DNA from: Pseudomonas frederiksbergensis
Lineage (GTDB): Bacteria > Pseudomonadota > Gammaproteobacteria > Pseudomonadales > Pseudomonadaceae
Direction of reading: 5' to 3'
Assembly: GCF_035751725.1 (NCBI RefSeq)
Contig: NZ_CP142104.1
Location: 2,790,001 to 2,854,000 of the forward strand
Length of the DNA stretch: 64,000 bases
Both the position numbers and the translations under genes were made by a program. Below are positions 43,680 to 51,525 of the stretch, piece after piece. Each line of letters opens with the position of its first letter. Positions within the stretch are counted from its first letter, which is position 1. The notes below the pieces were generated by a model. The model made no database searches, was not told where the DNA came from, and saw only the letters and a program-made list of their open reading frames with translations.

Positions 43680-44651
43680 CAGCACGACCGCCAGCAACCC
43701 GCCGGTGGCCAACAGCAAGGCTGACACCTGTGTCGAGCTGAGCGCCAGCGCAGCGTCCCGCGAGCGACCGTTGAATCGCCCGCGGGTACGGTGCACAGAC
43801 TCCTGCGACTCGAACAGATTGTCCTGGCGCTGACTGTCGTCGTCCTCGTTGGTCATCTGCCCCGACCAGGCGTTACGGGCCAACAGCCGATCGAGCAGCC
43901 CAGGCATCAGGCACGTTCCGACAATGGCCTTGAGCGTGGCCGAACCCAGCCATAATTCCCGGGGCGTGCGCTTGACCACGCTGAGGATCGCCCGCGCGGC
44001 TACGTCCGGATCATGAATCGGCGGCACCGGTTGCGGGCGCTTGCCCAGCTTGTTGCGCGCCCAATCGAACTGCGGCGTGTTGATCGCCGGCAGTTGCACC
44101 ATGCACACCTTGATGTTGCTGTGCTCGTGGAGCAGCTCGCAGCGCAATGAATCGGTGAACCCGCGCACCGCGAACTTGGCCCCGCAATAGGCGGCCTGCA
44201 GCGGAATGGCGCGATAGGCCAGCGCCGAACCGACTTGGATGATCACTCCACGGTTGCGTCGTCCCATCAGGTCCAGTGCGGCGAGCGTGCCGTGTACGGT
44301 GCCCAGGTACGTCACCTTCGTGACGCGATGGACTTCCTCGGCGGTCAACTGGCGGATCGGCGAAAACACCGTGACCATCGCACAGTTGATCCACACGTCG
44401 ACAGGTCCCAGTTGGCGTTCCATCCGCTGCGCCGCTTCGAAGACCGCATCGGCGTCGGCAACGTCGACGCTGATCGCCAGGCACGTCGCACCCAATTGCT
44501 CCAGTTCTTGCGCCGTGTCCGCCAGGGCTCGTTCGCTCCGGGCCAGCAACCCGACGCGATAGCCGGCGGCGGCAAATCGGTGCGCGGTCGCACGCCCAAC
44601 GCCGGCGCTGGAACCGCTGATCACGACAACCGGTGGGGTTCGCTCATCCAT
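43668..44651 (-). CDS. SDR-family oxidoreductase with C-terminal membrane anchor
   Basis: 327 aa, longer than a classical SDR. TGxxxGxG-like motif SGSSAGVG, catalytic Ser in VGSALAYRAIPLQ, and Y-x3-K as YCGAK. After about residue 240 there is a charged linker and a hydrophobic C-terminal helix (VSALLLATGGLLAVVLLLF) that should anchor it to the membrane. Substrate unknown. Ribosome site GGAG. The 3' end overlaps that of the GH13 gene by 12 bases (antisense). Confidence 0.8.
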   Translation of the reverse strand: MDERTPPVVVISGSSAGVGRATAHRFAAAGYRVGLLARSERALADTAQELEQLGATCLAISVDVADADAVFEAAQRMERQLGPVDVWINCAMVTVFSPIRQLTAEEVHRVTKVTYLGTVHGTLAALDLMGRRNRGVIIQVGSALAYRAIPLQAAYCGAKFAVRGFTDSLRCELLHEHSNIKVCMVQLPAINTPQFDWARNKLGKRPQPVPPIHDPDVAARAILSVVKRTPRELWLGSATLKAIVGTCLMPGLLDRLLARNAWSGQMTNEDDDSQRQDNLFESQESVHRTRGRFNGRSRDAALALSSTQVSALLLATGGLLAVVLLLF

Positions 44652-44680
44652 TGCGCTCGCTCCGCAGCTCCTTTGGCGAA

Positions 44681-45094
44681 TCAGTGAGGTTGCGCGACAC
44701 CGCGCAGCAAGTTGGCGCTGACTTTGTCGGCGTTACAGCTGGCAACGTTGGCCAGGGATACCATGCCAACCAGTCGTTTATCGCGGTTGACCACGGGCAG
44801 GCGGCGTTTTTCGATCTGGGCCATGTTCTTGGCGACGTGGTCGATTTCTTCGTCATCGAAGCAATAGCGCACCTCATCGCTCATGATCCGGCTGACCGGG
44901 GTATCCATGTTCATACCTTCGGCCATGGCTCGAACCACCAGGTCGCGGTCGGTCACCATCCCCGCCATGCGGTCATTCTGATTGATCACCAGCGCGCCGA
45001 TATCGGCCTGGCGCATGATCTGCGCAACCTCGCGCAGAGGGGTGTCGGGAGAGATCGTGCGGACTTCCCGACTCATGATTTCATTGATTTTCAT
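44681..45094 (-). CDS. CBS-domain protein
   Basis: 137 aa made of two CBS motifs: IMSREVRTISPDTPLREVAQIMRQADIGALVI...MAGMVTDRDLVVRAM and RIMSDEVRYCFDDEEIDHVAKNMAQIEKRRLPVV...LVGMVSLANVA. Such stand-alone Bateman modules bind adenine nucleotides and modulate partners. Start 45094 with an AAGGAG site. It lies 29 bases upstream of the SDR gene on the same strand and could share its transcript. Partner unknown. Confidence 0.87.
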   Translation of the reverse strand: MKINEIMSREVRTISPDTPLREVAQIMRQADIGALVINQNDRMAGMVTDRDLVVRAMAEGMNMDTPVSRIMSDEVRYCFDDEEIDHVAKNMAQIEKRRLPVVNRDKRLVGMVSLANVASCNADKVSANLLRGVAQPH

Positions 45095-45342
45095 CGTTGA
45101 ATCTCCTTCGTTTCGGGTTGAACAGCAAGCCACTGCCTGGCGTCGCGATTCGCTTGTGCGGCCACCTGACGGGCTCCTCACTTATTGTGAAAATCGGGCT
45201 TGGCGATGGTTCAGGATTTTTGCCGATGGGGTTGTTCAGGTGCACTTTTATGAAGCCGCAGGTGGGCTGCCGCACCATCGCAAGGCAGATGGTAGTGCTT
45301 GGCCGGCGCCGGTCAGCTTGAGGTGACTGGGTGGGCCTCTTC

Positions 45343-45366
45343 GCGGGCAAGCCCGCTCCCACAGGG
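45343..45366. repeat. REP-type hairpin
   Basis: GCGGGC-AA-GCCCGC followed by TCCCACAGGG, the common Pseudomonas REP sequence, single copy here. It sits in the 547-base gap 45095-45641 upstream of nirB. The rest of that gap up to 45410 shows no gene and no regulatory site I can support; the remainder is the nirB promoter and leader. Confidence 0.75.
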
Positions 45367-45410
45367 GTTGGCGGTGACTATCGGGTTGTGGATCGGCTGC
45401 GGATAGGTGT

Positions 45411-45426
45411 TGGCACGCTCGCTGCA
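45411..45426 (+). promoter_or_regulatory. Sigma-54 promoter of nirBD
   Basis: TGGCACGCTCGCTGCA: GG at 45412-45413 and GC at 45424-45425, ten bases apart, one mismatch to TGGCACG-N4-TTGCA. Transcription should begin near 45437, leaving a leader of about 205 bases. Sigma-54/NtrC control of nirBD fits nitrogen-limited expression. I could not identify convincing NtrC sites upstream. Confidence 0.78.
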
Positions 45427-45562
45427 AGACCTTGCACAGGCCCACCGTGAACACAATCGAGTGGGCAGCCCCGTCGGTCAACGAAGATCGAGCGCCAGCA
45501 GGCCGGGGGATAACGGTAGATCAGGGCGCAGTCGCCGGGTCGATACCGCACAGAACAGGCAA

Positions 45563-45601
45563 AGACGCCTGGAACCGCAAGGTTTCAGGCGTCTTTTTTT
45601 T
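45563..45601 (+). terminator. Intrinsic terminator inside the nirB leader
   Basis: A 14-base stem (45563-45576 with 45581-45594, one G-T pair) closes a GCAA loop and is followed by eight T residues (45594-45601), 40 bases before the nirB start. A terminator in this place is the mark of leader antitermination; in P. aeruginosa the nirBD leader is controlled by the ANTAR protein NasT. I could not confirm the paired antiterminator hairpins by eye. Confidence 0.85.
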
Positions 45602-45641
45602 GCTTTCAAAAAACCGTGATGGGCTTTTGTCGGGTGCTTTT

Positions 45642-48203
45642 ATGAATTCCAACGTTGCTTCCCTGAACAAGCTGCAAACGCTGATCGTGATCGGCAATGG
45701 CATGGTCGGCCACCACTGCGTCGAGCAACTGATCGAGCGCGGTGCCCTCAACCATTACCGTGTGCATGTCTTCAGCGAAGAGCCAATGCGGGCCTACGAC
45801 CGCGTGCATCTGTCCGAGTATTTCTCCGGTCGGGATGCCGAATCGCTGGCCTTGGGCGAAGCCTCGTTGTACCAGACCCCTGGTGTCACGCTGCATCTGG
45901 GCGTACCGGTACTGGAAATCGACCGCCAGGCGCGCGAAGTGGTTACCGCCCGGGAGCGCATCCACTACGACAAGCTGGTGCTCGCCACCGGTTCCTACCC
46001 GTTCGTGCCGCCTATCCAGGGTGCCGAGGGCGATTCGTGCCTGGTCTACCGCACCCTCGAAGACCTTGATTCCATTCGCGCTGCGGCGAGCAATGCCCGT
46101 CGTGGCGTGGTCGTCGGTGGCGGCCTGCTGGGCCTGGAAGCGGCCAATGCCCTCAAGACGCTGGGCCTGGAAGCCCACGTGGTGGAATTCGCTCCACGGC
46201 TGATGCCGGTGCAACTGGATGAGCAGGGCGGGCTGGCCCTCAAGGCGCGCATCGAAAAACTGGGCGTCGGCGTGCATCTGTCCAAGGGCACCCAATCCAT
46301 TGGCGCGGGCGAGCATTACCGTTATCGGATGAACTTCGGCAATGATGATTTCCTCGAAACCGACCTGATCGTGTTTTCCGCCGGTATCCGCGCCCAGGAT
46401 GCCTTGGCTCGTCAATGCGAGCTGCAGATCGGCCCGCGCGGCGGCGTGGTGATCGACGATCATTGCCAGAGCAGCGACCCGGACATCTACGCCATCGGCG
46501 AATGCGCGGCGTGGAATGGCAGCATCTTCGGCCTGGTCGCGCCGGGCTACCAGATGGCCCGCAACGTCGCGGCGCGCCTGTGTGGCGAAGCCAGCGAGGC
46601 CTTCACCGGCGCGGACATGTCCACCAAGCTCAAATTGCTCGGCGTGGACGTCGGTTCCATCGGCGACGCGCACGGCAACACGCCGGGCTCGCGCAGCTTC
46701 CAGTTCATCGACGAAACCAGCGCCAGCTACCGTCGCCTAGTGATCGATGCGGACGGAAAACGCGTGATTGGCGCTGTCCTGGTCGGCGACAACAGTTACT
46801 ACGACACCCTACTGCAGTACATGCAGAACGGCATCGCCTTGCCCAAGGACGCCGCCAGCCTGATCCTGCCGTCGTCCGAAGGCGCCCCGACACTGGGCCC
46901 GGCGGCATTGCCCGAGGCGGCGACCATTTGCTCATGCCACAACGTCACCAAGGGCTCGATATGCTCGGCCATCGACGGCGGCTGCACCGATCTCGGCCAG
47001 CTCAAGTGCGACACCAAGGCCGGCACCGGTTGTGGCGGTTGCGCTGCGCTGGTCAAGCAAGTGTTCGAGCACGAACTGATTGCCCGCGGCGTCAGCGTCG
47101 ACAAGAGCCTGTGCGAACACTTCGCCTACACCCGCCAGGAGCTGTATGCCCTGGTGCGGGTGGAAGGCATCATCAGTTTCGAAGAATTGCTCGCCAAACA
47201 CGGTCGCGGCCACACCGGTTGCGATTTGTGCAAGCCCGCGGTGGGGTCGATCCTGGCGTCGTGCTGGAACCAGCCGATCATGGACCCGCACCTGGTGCCG
47301 TTGCAGGACACCAACGACACGTTCATGGCGAACATGCAGAAAAACGGTACCTATTCGGTGGTGCCGCGCATCGCCGGTGGGGAAATTACCGCCGACAAGT
47401 TGATCGCCATCGGCGTTGTCGCGAAAAAATACGACCTCTACACCAAGATCACCGGCGGGCAGCGCATCGACTTGTTCGGCGCGCAGTTGCACCAGTTGCC
47501 GGACATCTGGGCCGAACTGATCGAAGCCGGGTTCGAAACCGGCCACGCCTACGGCAAATCCACGCGCACGGTGAAATCCTGCGTTGGCAGCACCTGGTGC
47601 CGCTACGGCGTGCAGGACAGCGTGCAAATGGCCCTGACCATCGAGGACCGCTACAAAGGCCTGCGCTCGCCGCACAAGCTCAAGTTCGCGGTATCGGGTT
47701 GCACCCGCGAGTGCGCTGAGGCCCAGAGCAAGGACGTTGGCGTTATCGCCACCGAAAAGGGCTGGAACCTCTACGTGGCCGGTAACGGCGGCATGCGTCC
47801 GCGTCACGCCGAACTGTTCGCCACCGACCTGGACGATGCGACGCTGATCCGCTACATCGACCGCTTCCTGATGTTCTACATCCGCACCGCCGACAAACTG
47901 CAGCGCACCTCGGTGTGGCGCGAAAGCCTGGAAGGGGGCCTGGATTACCTCAAGGACGTGATCATTCACGACAGCCTGGGCCTGGGCGCCGAGCTTGAAG
48001 CGCAGATGCAGCTGGTGGTCGACCGCTACGAATGCGAATGGGCCAACGCCTTGAAGGATCCGGAGAAACTCAAGCGTTTCCGGACCTTCGTCAACGACAA
48101 GCGCGGCGATCCGGACGTCCACTTCGTCCGCGAGCGCGGCCAGCGTCGACCAGTGCATGCCCATGAACTTCACCTGATTCCCGTTACCGAGGAGGTGCTC
48201 TGA
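45642..48203 (+). CDS. nirB: Assimilatory nitrite reductase, large subunit
   Basis: 853 aa. FAD/NAD reductase part (LIVIGNGMVGHHCVEQLIERG; VVGGGLLGLEAANAL), BFD-like [2Fe-2S] domain (ICSCHNVTKG...CDTKAGTGCGGC), then the sirohaem/[4Fe-4S] part with Cys ligands CVGSTWC and CTREC. Reduces nitrite to ammonium with NADH in the cytoplasm. ATG 45642 follows the leader terminator; the upstream in-frame extension crosses that terminator and is rejected. nirD follows with a 3-base overlap. No nitrate reductase or nitrate transporter gene is in the window. Confidence 0.97.
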   Translation: MNSNVASLNKLQTLIVIGNGMVGHHCVEQLIERGALNHYRVHVFSEEPMRAYDRVHLSEYFSGRDAESLALGEASLYQTPGVTLHLGVPVLEIDRQAREVVTARERIHYDKLVLATGSYPFVPPIQGAEGDSCLVYRTLEDLDSIRAAASNARRGVVVGGGLLGLEAANALKTLGLEAHVVEFAPRLMPVQLDEQGGLALKARIEKLGVGVHLSKGTQSIGAGEHYRYRMNFGNDDFLETDLIVFSAGIRAQDALARQCELQIGPRGGVVIDDHCQSSDPDIYAIGECAAWNGSIFGLVAPGYQMARNVAARLCGEASEAFTGADMSTKLKLLGVDVGSIGDAHGNTPGSRSFQFIDETSASYRRLVIDADGKRVIGAVLVGDNSYYDTLLQYMQNGIALPKDAASLILPSSEGAPTLGPAALPEAATICSCHNVTKGSICSAIDGGCTDLGQLKCDTKAGTGCGGCAALVKQVFEHELIARGVSVDKSLCEHFAYTRQELYALVRVEGIISFEELLAKHGRGHTGCDLCKPAVGSILASCWNQPIMDPHLVPLQDTNDTFMANMQKNGTYSVVPRIAGGEITADKLIAIGVVAKKYDLYTKITGGQRIDLFGAQLHQLPDIWAELIEAGFETGHAYGKSTRTVKSCVGSTWCRYGVQDSVQMALTIEDRYKGLRSPHKLKFAVSGCTRECAEAQSKDVGVIATEKGWNLYVAGNGGMRPRHAELFATDLDDATLIRYIDRFLMFYIRTADKLQRTSVWRESLEGGLDYLKDVIIHDSLGLGAELEAQMQLVVDRYECEWANALKDPEKLKRFRTFVNDKRGDPDVHFVRERGQRRPVHAHELHLIPVTEEVL

Positions 48204-48574
48204 TGAGCCAGTCAAACGTCGTTCGTATCGCTCAGCAACCCGTGCAGTGGCGCGTCCTGTGCAGCCGAGAAGACCTGGTGCCCAACTCCGGCGTGGTCGC
48301 CTGGCACGACGGCAGCCAAGTGGCGCTGCTGTACTTGCCGGAGCATGCGGAGAAGCCCTTGTACGCCGTCGACAACCGCGACCCGAAGTCCGGCGCCAAT
48401 GTCATCGGCCGCGGTTTGCTGGGCAATATCAAGGGTGAACTGGTGATTGCCTCGCCCATGTACAAGCAGCATTTCCGCCTGGAGGACGGCCATTGCCTGG
48501 AATACCCGGAGCAGCGCCTGCGGGTCTGGCCGGTGCGTTTGAATGGGGATGTGGTGGAGATTGGCGAGGACTGA
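48203..48574 (+). CDS. nirD: Assimilatory nitrite reductase, small subunit
   Basis: 123 aa Rieske-fold protein without the usual cluster ligands (no CxH motif), as is normal for NirD. VVAWHDGSQVALLYLPE...VDNRDPKSGANVIGRGLLGNIKGELVIASPMYKQHFRLEDGHC are family blocks. The ATG overlaps the nirB stop (TGATG), with GAGG six or so bases before it. Needed for NADH-nitrite activity of NirB. Confidence 0.95.
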   Translation: MSQSNVVRIAQQPVQWRVLCSREDLVPNSGVVAWHDGSQVALLYLPEHAEKPLYAVDNRDPKSGANVIGRGLLGNIKGELVIASPMYKQHFRLEDGHCLEYPEQRLRVWPVRLNGDVVEIGED

Positions 48575-48603
48575 CCGTCGCAATTGTGGTCTTTCGGTGC
48601 CCT

Positions 48604-48633
48604 CGTGGCGAGGGAGCAAGCTCCCTCGCCACG
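48604..48633. repeat. REP hairpin after nirD
   Basis: A perfect 14-base inverted repeat (CGTGGCGAGGGAGC and its complement, AA between) 30 bases past the nirD stop. Same sequence class as the REPIN at 51220-51340. It may serve as the 3' end of the nirBD message. Confidence 0.8.
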
Positions 48634-48668
48634 ACAGCGGTCACTTTTGTTTGAGATGGGGATTAGCA

Positions 48669-49109
48669 ATGAAAACCGCCGCCCAATTGGTAAGACTCAA
48701 GAGCGTGCAGAACCAGCAGGTCCATAGCATCGCACCGGACCAGACCGTACTCGAAGCGCTGCAGATCATGGCCGAGAAAAATGTCGGTGCGCTGCCGGTC
48801 ATCGAAGGCGGGCAGGTGGTCGGGGTTTTCAGCGAACGGGACTATGCGCGCAAGATGGTGCTCAAGGGCCGCTCATCGGTGGGCACTACGGTGCGCACCA
48901 TCATGAGCACGCCAGTGATCACCGCCGACAGCCAGCAGAGCATCGACCGCTGCATGGAAGTCATGACCGACAGCCACCTGCGACACTTGCCTGTGCTGGA
49001 TAACGGAGAACTGATTGGCCTGTTGTCCATTGGCGACCTGGTCAAGGAATCACTCGTGGAGCAGGCGGACCTGATCCGGCAATTGGAGCATTACATTCGC
49101 GGGCATTGA
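48669..49109 (+). CDS. CBS-domain protein
   Basis: 146 aa with two CBS motifs (HSIAPDQTVLEALQIMAEKNVGALPVIEGGQVVGVFSERDYARKM; IMSTPVITADSQQSIDRCMEVMTDSHLRHLPVLDNGELIGLLSIGDLVKE). Stand-alone nucleotide-sensing module; partner unknown. The ATG at 48669 is preceded by GGGGAT. It is the second CBS protein within 4 kb (other at 44681) but clearly a different subfamily. Confidence 0.87.
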   Translation: MKTAAQLVRLKSVQNQQVHSIAPDQTVLEALQIMAEKNVGALPVIEGGQVVGVFSERDYARKMVLKGRSSVGTTVRTIMSTPVITADSQQSIDRCMEVMTDSHLRHLPVLDNGELIGLLSIGDLVKESLVEQADLIRQLEHYIRGH

Positions 49110-49121
49110 GCCCCGCGAATC

Positions 49122-50159
49122 CTATCCCAACGCCAGCAACTGCCGGATCAGCTTCGGCGTGCTGCCGGTCCAGCGCTTGAATGACCGGCGGAAGTTCGCC
49201 GTGTCGTTGAAGCTCAGGTATTGCGCCACTTCCTCGTTGCTGAAGCCCTTGACCTGATACAAGTACAACGCCACGTGCATGTGCACGCGGTCCACCTGTT
49301 GTTGGAACCCGGTGTGGTGCTTGTGCAACTTGCGCTTGAGCGTGGCCGGGCTCATGGCGAAGGCCTGTGCGGTCTGTTCCAGGCTCGGCGTCTGTTGCAC
49401 GTGGGCATGCAAATAGTCGTAGAGGCAGTCGAGGAAGCTCGACGCGAAACCCAACTGGTCGATCTGTTCGCGGGCTTCGATCCGCGCGACTTGGCCGGCG
49501 GTTGCCGAGGTGTTGGGCCAGGGTTGGGCCAGGCAATGGCGGGGGAGGCGCATCATATCCAGCGGTCGGTTGAACTGGCTGTGTTCACCCAGGTGTACCC
49601 AATATTGTTCGACGTAACGCGGTTCGTCGTGACGAAAGCTGCATTGCCAGGGCAAGCGTTCACCGCTGAGCCAGGCACTCATCGCCACCATCGACGTCAT
49701 GCTGGCTTCCAGCACGAAACGCCATTGCTCATTGGCGCCGCAGCTGTCCAACCAGTGGATATACGCGTAATGCTCGTCCAGTAGCAAACGAGGCGCGGCC
49801 AACGGGCTGAGCAGCAGCTGATAGTCGATCAGCGTGTCCAGCGCCTGATGCAGATTCTGGGCGTGACGCAAGGCATGGCTGGCCGGCCCGTAGTGGCCGG
49901 GCAAGAGGCGCTGGCCGAACAGGAAACTGCTGTCGCTGGCATCCAGCAGGCGCCGGCTGTTATCGATCAGGCCGAGAAACTGTTGCGGGCTGATGCGGCT
50001 TCGGCCCGCGAGGATATCGTCGTGGAACAGGCCGGTGCCGCGCAGCAGGCGATGACTGTCAATGTCCCGCGACAAGGCCAGGTCGATCAGCGCCGCCGGT
50101 TGATAGTGCCCCGCAATGAAGCGGTGATCGGATTCGCACCAATGGGTCTTCAAGGTCAT
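49122..50159 (-). CDS. AraC-family regulator with Arabinose_bd-type N-terminus
   Basis: 345 aa. The N-terminal 200 residues match the OruR/ArgR-like class (LLRGTGLFHDDILAGRSRISPQQFLGLI; LDTLIDYQLLLSPLAAPRLL), and the C-terminal helix-turn-helix pair is LEQTAQAFAMSPATLKRKLHKH and SNEEVAQYLSFNDTANFRRSFKRWTGSTP. Target unknown; it ends 12 bases from the convergent CBS gene and starts 9 bases after the GGDEF gene stop on the same strand, so the two are probably co-transcribed. Confidence 0.87.
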   Translation of the reverse strand: MTLKTHWCESDHRFIAGHYQPAALIDLALSRDIDSHRLLRGTGLFHDDILAGRSRISPQQFLGLIDNSRRLLDASDSSFLFGQRLLPGHYGPASHALRHAQNLHQALDTLIDYQLLLSPLAAPRLLLDEHYAYIHWLDSCGANEQWRFVLEASMTSMVAMSAWLSGERLPWQCSFRHDEPRYVEQYWVHLGEHSQFNRPLDMMRLPRHCLAQPWPNTSATAGQVARIEAREQIDQLGFASSFLDCLYDYLHAHVQQTPSLEQTAQAFAMSPATLKRKLHKHHTGFQQQVDRVHMHVALYLYQVKGFSNEEVAQYLSFNDTANFRRSFKRWTGSTPKLIRQLLALG

Positions 50160-50168
50160 CGGCCGGCC

Positions 50169-51083
50169 TCAGGGGCTTTTCGCCAGCGTGTGCCGGGTTC
50201 GGGCCAGCGTCAGGTTCAGGCGTTTGAGCAAGGCTTCCGGGGATTCGTCGAACGCCATCACCACCGCCGTGCTGGCCGCCAGTTGCAAGCGCTCGCCGTG
50301 TTGCCGGGTCTTGTGGGCCAGGCTGCGCACCGCCTGTTCCAGCTCCTCGGCCTGGCGCAGGGCCTGGCTTTCACCGGTGTCGGGCAGCAGCACCACGAAG
50401 CGGTCACCGGCGAGGCGGCATACCAGGTCCTGGCGGCGCAGATTCATCACCAGCAACTGACTGACCGCTTGCAGCACGGCATCGCCTTCGCCGTGACCAA
50501 AACGCTGGTTGATGGCGGCGAAATTGTCGAGGTCCAAGGCCAGCAGCGACAGGGGCTGTTGGCGGCGCCGGCTGTCCTCCAGGCTGGCGGTCAGCTCGTG
50601 CTTGAGAAAATCCGCGCCGCCCAACGGCGTGAGCTTGTCGAACAGGCGGTGCTCGCGGAACAGTCGCTCGCGCTTTTCCATCTGCCCGTTGATCGCCAGT
50701 TGCTCGCGGTGCCAGTGGTAAATGCCCAGTGTCAGCAGAATCATGCCCACCGGCATCGGTCCTGATTCGAGCCAATGATCCCAGGTGATGGTGTCGGGCA
50801 GGTGGATGAACTCATCGAGGCTGTCGATCCACCAGGAAAAGAAAATGCACCCCAGGCCCAGGACGAGGTAGTTGGTCACTCGGCCGGCGGGGCGGCTTTT
50901 CAGGACTAGGCCCAGCCATACCAAGGCCAGCAGCGCCGAGCCGCCCTCGCCGAGAATGTCCAGCCAGATCCATTGCGCCACAGGTTTGATCGAGCCGTTG
51001 GCCAAGTGCAGGATCAGCCCGAGGTTGGCCGCCAGCAGTAGCAGGGCGAGTTTGACGCGATGCGGGCGGAGCATGGAGAACAT
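50169..51083 (-). CDS. Membrane GGDEF-domain protein with degenerate active site
   Basis: 304 aa. About four TM helices in the first 130 residues (LALLLLAANLGLILHLA; LLALVWLGLVLKS; YLVLGLGCIFFSWWI; VGMILLTLGIYHW) then a GGDEF domain. The signature reads AGDRF instead of GG[D/E]EF, with Arg where the catalytic Glu belongs. The inhibitory-site motif RxxD is intact (RRQD) exactly five residues before it. Probably a c-di-GMP receptor rather than a cyclase (inference). Start 51083 by AAAGGAT; longer frames run into the REPIN. Confidence 0.82.
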   Translation of the reverse strand: MFSMLRPHRVKLALLLLAANLGLILHLANGSIKPVAQWIWLDILGEGGSALLALVWLGLVLKSRPAGRVTNYLVLGLGCIFFSWWIDSLDEFIHLPDTITWDHWLESGPMPVGMILLTLGIYHWHREQLAINGQMEKRERLFREHRLFDKLTPLGGADFLKHELTASLEDSRRRQQPLSLLALDLDNFAAINQRFGHGEGDAVLQAVSQLLVMNLRRQDLVCRLAGDRFVVLLPDTGESQALRQAEELEQAVRSLAHKTRQHGERLQLAASTAVVMAFDESPEALLKRLNLTLARTRHTLAKSP

Positions 51084-51219
51084 GGCCGGAATCCTTTGCC
51101 AGAAGCGGAATGCGGCCCAGCACAGCAGATGAATGTGACAGGGCTGTGACGGTGGGTGATGGGGTGGGGGAGGTCGAATTAGCTCATCGGTTATTCGGAT
51201 TTTTTTCGGCAACACCGCC

Positions 51220-51340
51220 CCGTGGCGAGGGAGCTTGCTCCCGCTCGGCTGCGCAGCAGGCGCAGATGGTCTGCCAGGACCGTGGTGCTTGGTTTCGGGG
51301 GCGCTGCGCACCCCAGCGGGAGCAAGCTCCCTCGCCACGG
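51220..51340. repeat. REPIN: two REPs in inverted orientation
   Basis: A perfect 26-base inverted repeat (51220-51245 and 51315-51340), with pairing continuing imperfectly inward (shared TGCGCAGC). Each arm is itself a REP hairpin of the GTGGCGAGGGAGC class. It lies in the 442-base gene-free stretch 51084-51525 between the GGDEF gene and the phytase operon; besides this and the Pho box I see nothing there. Confidence 0.85.
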
Positions 51341-51432
51341 AGTTTCCGAGCGCGGTTCCAGTAGGTCACTTCAGCTCATTCATGCTCGCCAGCCCCCCTT
51401 AAACAGCTGATTGCAGCCCCTCCAGCCAAGCC

Positions 51433-51450
51433 CTGTCACAGAACCGTCAT
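51433..51450 (+). promoter_or_regulatory. Pho box upstream of the receptor/phytase operon
   Basis: CTGTCAC-AGAA-CCGTCAT: two 7-base repeats, each 6/7 to CTGTCAT, with a 4-base A-rich linker, the architecture of a PhoB site. Ten bases downstream, TAGCGT (51461-51466) is at the position expected for the -10 of a Pho promoter. Leader of about 55 bases to the ATG at 51526. Confidence 0.7.
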
Positions 51451-51525
51451 TCCCCACCCCTAGCGTGCCCTCCCAGTTGCCGGGCCGTTGCCTGGCGGAT
51501 TTTCTGATTCCTGGGGAGGACCACC

